DNA of 33,954 nt from Candidatus Eiseniibacteriota bacterium (GTDB lineage Bacteria; Eisenbacteria; RBG-16-71-46; CAIMUX01): assembly GCA_903844735.1 (NCBI GenBank), contig CAIMUX010000015.1:1-33954 (forward strand), given 5' to 3'. Under the pieces are notes generated by a model, which made no database searches, had not been told where the DNA came from, and worked only from the letters and a program-made list of their open reading frames with translations. Shown here one piece after another: positions 31,422 to 33,954 of this stretch (position 1 is its first letter; the number at the start of each line of letters is the position of its first letter). The position numbers and the translations under genes are program-made.

Positions 31422-32588
31422 TTAGAACCGGAAGGTGAGCGAGAACTTGTTGACACGGTCGAGGACCCGCGCCTGGGGCACGCTGGCGTAGTCGAAGGCG
31501 AGGTTGTTCACCCCCAGGGGAATAACAAAGCCGATTCCGAAGGTCGGATCCATGATGTCCCCCTGTTTGTCGTGGATGTAGCCGCCACGCAAGGACACGA
31601 ACTCCCCGTAGGTGATCTCCGCTCCGACATTGTGGATCGGCTTGTCGATGTTATAGAAGACGAACCAGGGCCCGAGGGTGTTGAATTCGTCGGCGAAGCG
31701 GAACATCGTGCCGACGAGCGACTGGTTGAAGTCGTATGCGAGGATACCCGTCACCTTCGGCAGATTGAGAACCTGGGCTGCTAGCCCGATCTTCAGGTTG
31801 CGGCCGATCGGATCGGACTGGGCCTGGTCGATGTAGGCGATGTTCGGGCCGATGTTCTGGACGTTGACGCCGAGAGTCACAGGCAGTGGCAGCGAGGGCA
31901 CCATATCCTGCAGGCGCGCGAGGATGCCGATGTCGGCGCCGAACGTGTCGCCGTTACCCGCCACGCCGTCCGGTGTCGCCCAACCCGGCGCTAGGTTCAC
32001 GTAGACGTACTTCAAAGAGAGCCCGACAGCCAACCCCCTCATCACTTCGGTGCCGATGTGGACCTGGGGGGAAACCTCGTTGCTCGTGAACTCGCCCTTC
32101 TCGAACCCGGTCTCATCGGTGGCCATACTCTTACCATAGCTGAGGTAGACCAGGCTGGCGCCGACGCCGCCCCAGCCGGGCAGGTGCATGGCGTAGCAGA
32201 GGTTCTCGTAGTAGACATCGTCAGCCAGGTCCGGCACGAGTTGGGCGTGCATAAGGCCGAACACCCGACCCTTCTCATACGCCAGGGCCGCCGGGTTCCA
32301 GAAATTGGCCGTCGCATCCGTCGGGAGTGCCACGAACGCCCGCCCCATCCCGTCGGCTCGGGCCCCCGGTGTGATGGTCAGCGAGGCGGCACCCGCGGTC
32401 TGGGCCAACGAGTTCCCGGCCGCCAGCATGAGTCCGAGGAGAACGAGAAGGGGCAGGGCGAACAGGCCAACACACATCTTGGCGGTTCGTGATCCGGCGG
32501 CCGCGGCATTGCCGACGAGTCGCTCGCCGGAACGACCCTCGCCCGTAACTCTCTCGCCCGCAAGTCTCTCGCCAGTACGTCGCTTCAT
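31422..32588 (-). CDS. PorV/PorQ-family outer-membrane protein
   Basis: This 388-residue protein resembles the PorV/UPF0164 family, FadL-like 14-strand barrels used in type IX secretion. Landmarks are LTITPGARADGMGRAFVALPTDATANFWNPAALAY (the 'GAR--GMG-A------D--A-FWNPA' signature near residues 70-105), GLSLKYVYVN, LPLPVTLGVNVQNIGPNIAY, and the C-terminal FGIGFVIPLGVNNLAFDYA with LDRVNKFSLTFRF ending in Phe. A signal segment (LFALPLLVLLGLMLAAGNSLA) follows an unusually long charged n-region: the first 26 residues are pentapeptide repeats (GERLA, GERVT, GEGRS, GERLV) made by a 15-bp tandem repeat. AGGAGG lies 12 bases before the ATG, slightly far. It opens the envelope operon, and the protease gene follows within 23 bases. 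Confidence 0.88.
   Translation of the reverse strand: MKRRTGERLAGERVTGEGRSGERLVGNAAAAGSRTAKMCVGLFALPLLVLLGLMLAAGNSLAQTAGAASLTITPGARADGMGRAFVALPTDATANFWNPAALAYEKGRVFGLMHAQLVPDLADDVYYENLCYAMHLPGWGGVGASLVYLSYGKSMATDETGFEKGEFTSNEVSPQVHIGTEVMRGLAVGLSLKYVYVNLAPGWATPDGVAGNGDTFGADIGILARLQDMVPSLPLPVTLGVNVQNIGPNIAYIDQAQSDPIGRNLKIGLAAQVLNLPKVTGILAYDFNQSLVGTMFRFADEFNTLGPWFVFYNIDKPIHNVGAEITYGEFVSLRGGYIHDKQGDIMDPTFGIGFVIPLGVNNLAFDYASVPQARVLDRVNKFSLTFRF
32514..32588. repeat. 15-bp tandem repeat, five units, forming the N-terminus of the PorV-like protein
   Basis: Units on the plus strand: GACGAGTCGCTCGCC, GGAACGACCCTCGCC, CGTAACTCTCTCGCC, CGCAAGTCTCTCGCC, and a diverged AGTACGTCGCTTCAT that includes the start codon. 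The shared end CTCGCC gives GER or GEG at the start of each pentapeptide. The repeat starts precisely at the initiator codon. Confidence 0.85.
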
Positions 32589-32699
32589 GGTGGAATCGAA
32601 CCTCCTGCAGTAATGATCGGCTTTCCCGAGCCCCGCATGAAACACGGACCCCAGGAACCGGTTCCAGCATGCCGGTCCCGAGCGAGCGGTGCAAGCCAC

Positions 32700-32735
32700 G
32701 AATCCGCCCCAGAGTCCGCCCCAGAACCCGTCCTT
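32700..32735. repeat. 12-bp tandem repeat, three units, in the intergenic spacer
   Basis: GAATCCGCCCCA, GAGTCCGCCCCA and GAACCCGTCCTT follow each other without gaps. The first two differ at one base. Period and GAR-start match the repeats in yqeB and the FAD-subunit gene, but here no protein is encoded. Confidence 0.75.
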
Positions 32736-32777
32736 AGAATCGGCTCCCGGCGCCGCCGGGATCAGCCCCGACCGCGC

Positions 32778-32796
32778 GCCGGGCGAACGGCCCGGC
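32778..32796 (-). terminator. Possible terminator hairpin after the DUF2723-like gene
   Basis: GCCGGGC-GAACG-GCCCGGC is a perfect 7-bp, all-G/C inverted repeat about 80 bases downstream of the stop at 32877. No U-tract follows on the minus strand, so it is at best a non-canonical or Rho-assisted terminator, or an mRNA structure in the leader of the PorV-like gene. Confidence 0.35.
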
Positions 32797-32876
32797 CGCC
32801 GGAGTCACCGGGAACCGCCGCGGCCGCTCCGGCATCGCGTTGTTGGTATCGGCCACCGGACCTACGCGGCTGACTC

Positions 32877-33954
32877 TCAATGCAGGATCCGCAGCGACTC
32901 CGCGTAGATGTCCCGGGCGGCACGCATCCGTTGGTCGTCGGGATGCTGTGCCACCCACTGGTCTAGAACCTTGACCGCACTAGCCCGGTCCTTCTTCGAC
33001 GTCCAGAGAAGCGAGAAGAGGCTCCGCATCGAATCAAAGAAACCGGGTGCGACGGCCAGGGAGCGCCGATAGGCGGCCTCGGCCTCGTCCAGCCTCCCCT
33101 GCCCCTCAAGAGCCCGCCCCAGCAGGAACGGCAACCGCGCGTCACGAACCCCCTGCGCATCGAGCCCGCGCAGCAAGGCCTCCGCCTCGTCCCAGCGCTC
33201 CTGGTCCATCCGAAGCATGACCAGCATGTAGGTGATCGAGGGCGACCCCGGCGACAACTCGCCCGCGAGAGCAATCATTGAATCGGCCTCGATCGGGCGA
33301 TTCCGGTCGACAAAGTCCTGGGCCGCCCCCAGCGCGGCTGCGGCGTAGTTCTGCACAAGGCGCAGTGCGTTTTCGTCCTTGTAAACTGCGGTGTCGAACT
33401 TGCGCCCGCTCTCGCGCTCGCCCGTGAGCAGCCCGCGGTATTGGAAGACCTCGGTCAGATTCCGGTAGGTCGTCTCGGCATCGATCCGCTCAGGCGCGTC
33501 GCCGGCAGCCTCCAACTCAAGAACGATCCCCCTTTGCACGAGGCGACGTTCCAGACCCATCTGCTCCGGCACGGTGAGGGCGATGTAGATCGGCCGCCTG
33601 CCGAACTCGCGCTCCACGATCCGGGCCACCGCCACGTCCTTCGCCAGAAGCGACTCTTTGAGACTCCGCACATACCGCCTGAGCTTGTAGTGATTGAGGA
33701 AACGCTCGAGACCATCCTGGTCGATGTACCCGACCCGGAAGGCGCTCATGAGGGTGGAAAACTCGGTCACCGCCAGCAACGTGTCGGTTTCGCCCTTGCG
33801 CCCCCACCCAAGGTCGATCTGCGGCGGGTTGTCCCGCAACTGCCTCATGTACCAGTCGGTGTTGAGCAGACTGAGGTTCGCCACCCGCACATCACGCCGG
33901 ATCCCCTCCACCTCCTGGAGATACCACAGAGGAAAGGTGTCGTTGTCCCCGTTC
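32877..33954 (-). CDS. C-terminal part of a DUF2723 / membrane glycosyltransferase-TPR protein (partial, 5' end off-window)
   Basis: The frame stays open to the window edge. Upstream of the first in-window GTG it still reads NGDNDTFPLWYLQEVEGIRR, then DVRVANLSLLNTDWYMRQL. This 'NGDNDTFPLWYxQEVEGxRxDVxVxNLSLLNTDWY' block is a hallmark of the soluble region of DUF2723 proteins, GT-C-type membrane proteins predicted to be protein-glycosyltransferases in FCB bacteria. The membrane part is therefore missing only because the window ends. The remaining residues contain PEQMGLERRLVQRGIVLEL and then TPR-like helix pairs to the C-terminus (DQERWDEAEALLRGL, EGQGRLDEAEAAYRRSLAVAPG, SAVKVLDQWVAQHPDDQ). 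About 359 residues are in view. It stops 288 bases before the PorV-like gene and may or may not share its transcript. Confidence 0.85.
   Translation of the reverse strand, partial: NGDNDTFPLWYLQEVEGIRRDVRVANLSLLNTDWYMRQLRDNPPQIDLGWGRKGETDTLLAVTEFSTLMSAFRVGYIDQDGLERFLNHYKLRRYVRSLKESLLAKDVAVARIVEREFGRRPIYIALTVPEQMGLERRLVQRGIVLELEAAGDAPERIDAETTYRNLTEVFQYRGLLTGERESGRKFDTAVYKDENALRLVQNYAAAALGAAQDFVDRNRPIEADSMIALAGELSPGSPSITYMLVMLRMDQERWDEAEALLRGLDAQGVRDARLPFLLGRALEGQGRLDEAEAAYRRSLAVAPGFFDSMRSLFSLLWTSKKDRASAVKVLDQWVAQHPDDQRMRAARDIYAESLRILH

Larger units (their letters stand above)
32589..32876. other. Intergenic spacer upstream of the PorV-like gene
   Basis: These 288 bases are G+C-rich and have no gene I can support. 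They hold the AGGAGG ribosome site (32601-32606) of the PorV-like gene, a 12-bp repeat (32700-32735) and a hairpin (32778-32796). A promoter for the envelope operon should lie here, but no convincing -35/-10 pair is visible on the minus strand. Confidence 0.5.

Noticed and set aside
31400-31456. Upstream ATG (31456) as start of the M6-like protease
   Set aside because: It lies inside the PorV-like gene; the GTG at 31399 has a well-placed AGGAGA.
1-33954. tRNA, rRNA, riboswitch or selenocysteine insertion element
   Set aside because: I read both strands for cloverleaf 3' ends (GGTTCRA), rRNA blocks and in-frame TGA in the hydroxylase, and found nothing convincing. A covariance-model scan would be decisive.

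Overview
The window is high-G+C bacterial DNA, densely packed, with almost every gene on the minus strand. Several genes are typical of the FCB supergroup and related uncultured phyla (an Eisenbacteria- or Krumholzibacteriota-like organism would fit): a PorV/PorQ-type outer-membrane protein, a DUF2723-type membrane glycosyltransferase with TPRs, a secreted M6-like protease with a FlgD-like C-terminal domain, and a large SprA-like barrel protein. The taxonomic placement is inference; no rRNA or other marker gene is present.

Layout, left to right. (1) 1-562: a possible C-terminal tail of an off-window plus-strand gene, a transposase (integrase-core) remnant, and a hairpin terminator. (2) 563-5176: nifJ (pyruvate:ferredoxin oxidoreductase) followed by a dihydroorotate-dehydrogenase-like flavoprotein, an anaerobic or fermentative redox pair. 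(3) 5430-13135: a six-gene operon for a molybdenum hydroxylase, transcribed leftwards: FAD subunit, fused [2Fe-2S]/Mo-pterin subunit, SsnA-like amidohydrolase, YqeB, YqeC and a P-loop kinase. Three of its five junctions are 4-base ATGA stop/start overlaps. It resembles the E. coli ygfM-xdhD-ssnA and yqeB-yqeC sets linked to selenium-dependent Mo hydroxylases. (4) 13136-14386: a transposase remnant and a conspicuously AT-richer methyltransferase, probably transferred. (5) 14493-18648: an O-methyltransferase, a TPR lipoprotein-like or periplasmic protein, a small membrane-anchored protein with a Cys-Cys motif, a VKOR-thioredoxin-thioredoxin fusion, and an RcnR/CsoR-type metal repressor. (6) 18649-19903: a divergent control region with a clear ATACCC-N5-GGGTAT operator, then a plus-strand DMT/EamA transporter with a very His-rich tail. 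(7) 19910-32588: a tightly packed cell-envelope operon of seven genes: PorV-like, M6-like protease, two paralogous DUF5683-like proteins, a six-bladed-propeller protein, a SprA-like barrel, and an Omp85-type protein. (8) 32877-33954: the C-terminal part of a DUF2723/TPR protein that runs off the window.

The most unusual signal is not a gene. Degenerate short tandem repeats with a 12-base period, or a multiple of it (12, 36, 48), recur inside and between unrelated genes, and they preserve reading frame. All four proximal genes of the Mo-hydroxylase operon carry one, and so do the propeller gene, the SprA/Omp85 junction and a spacer at 32700. A 15-base version makes up the N-terminus of the PorV-like protein. 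The second candidate system is the envelope operon, which looks like a divergent, type IX-like export and assembly set. The third is a candidate metal-efflux unit combining a sensor that lacks the family's conserved Cys35 with a His-tailed DMT transporter.
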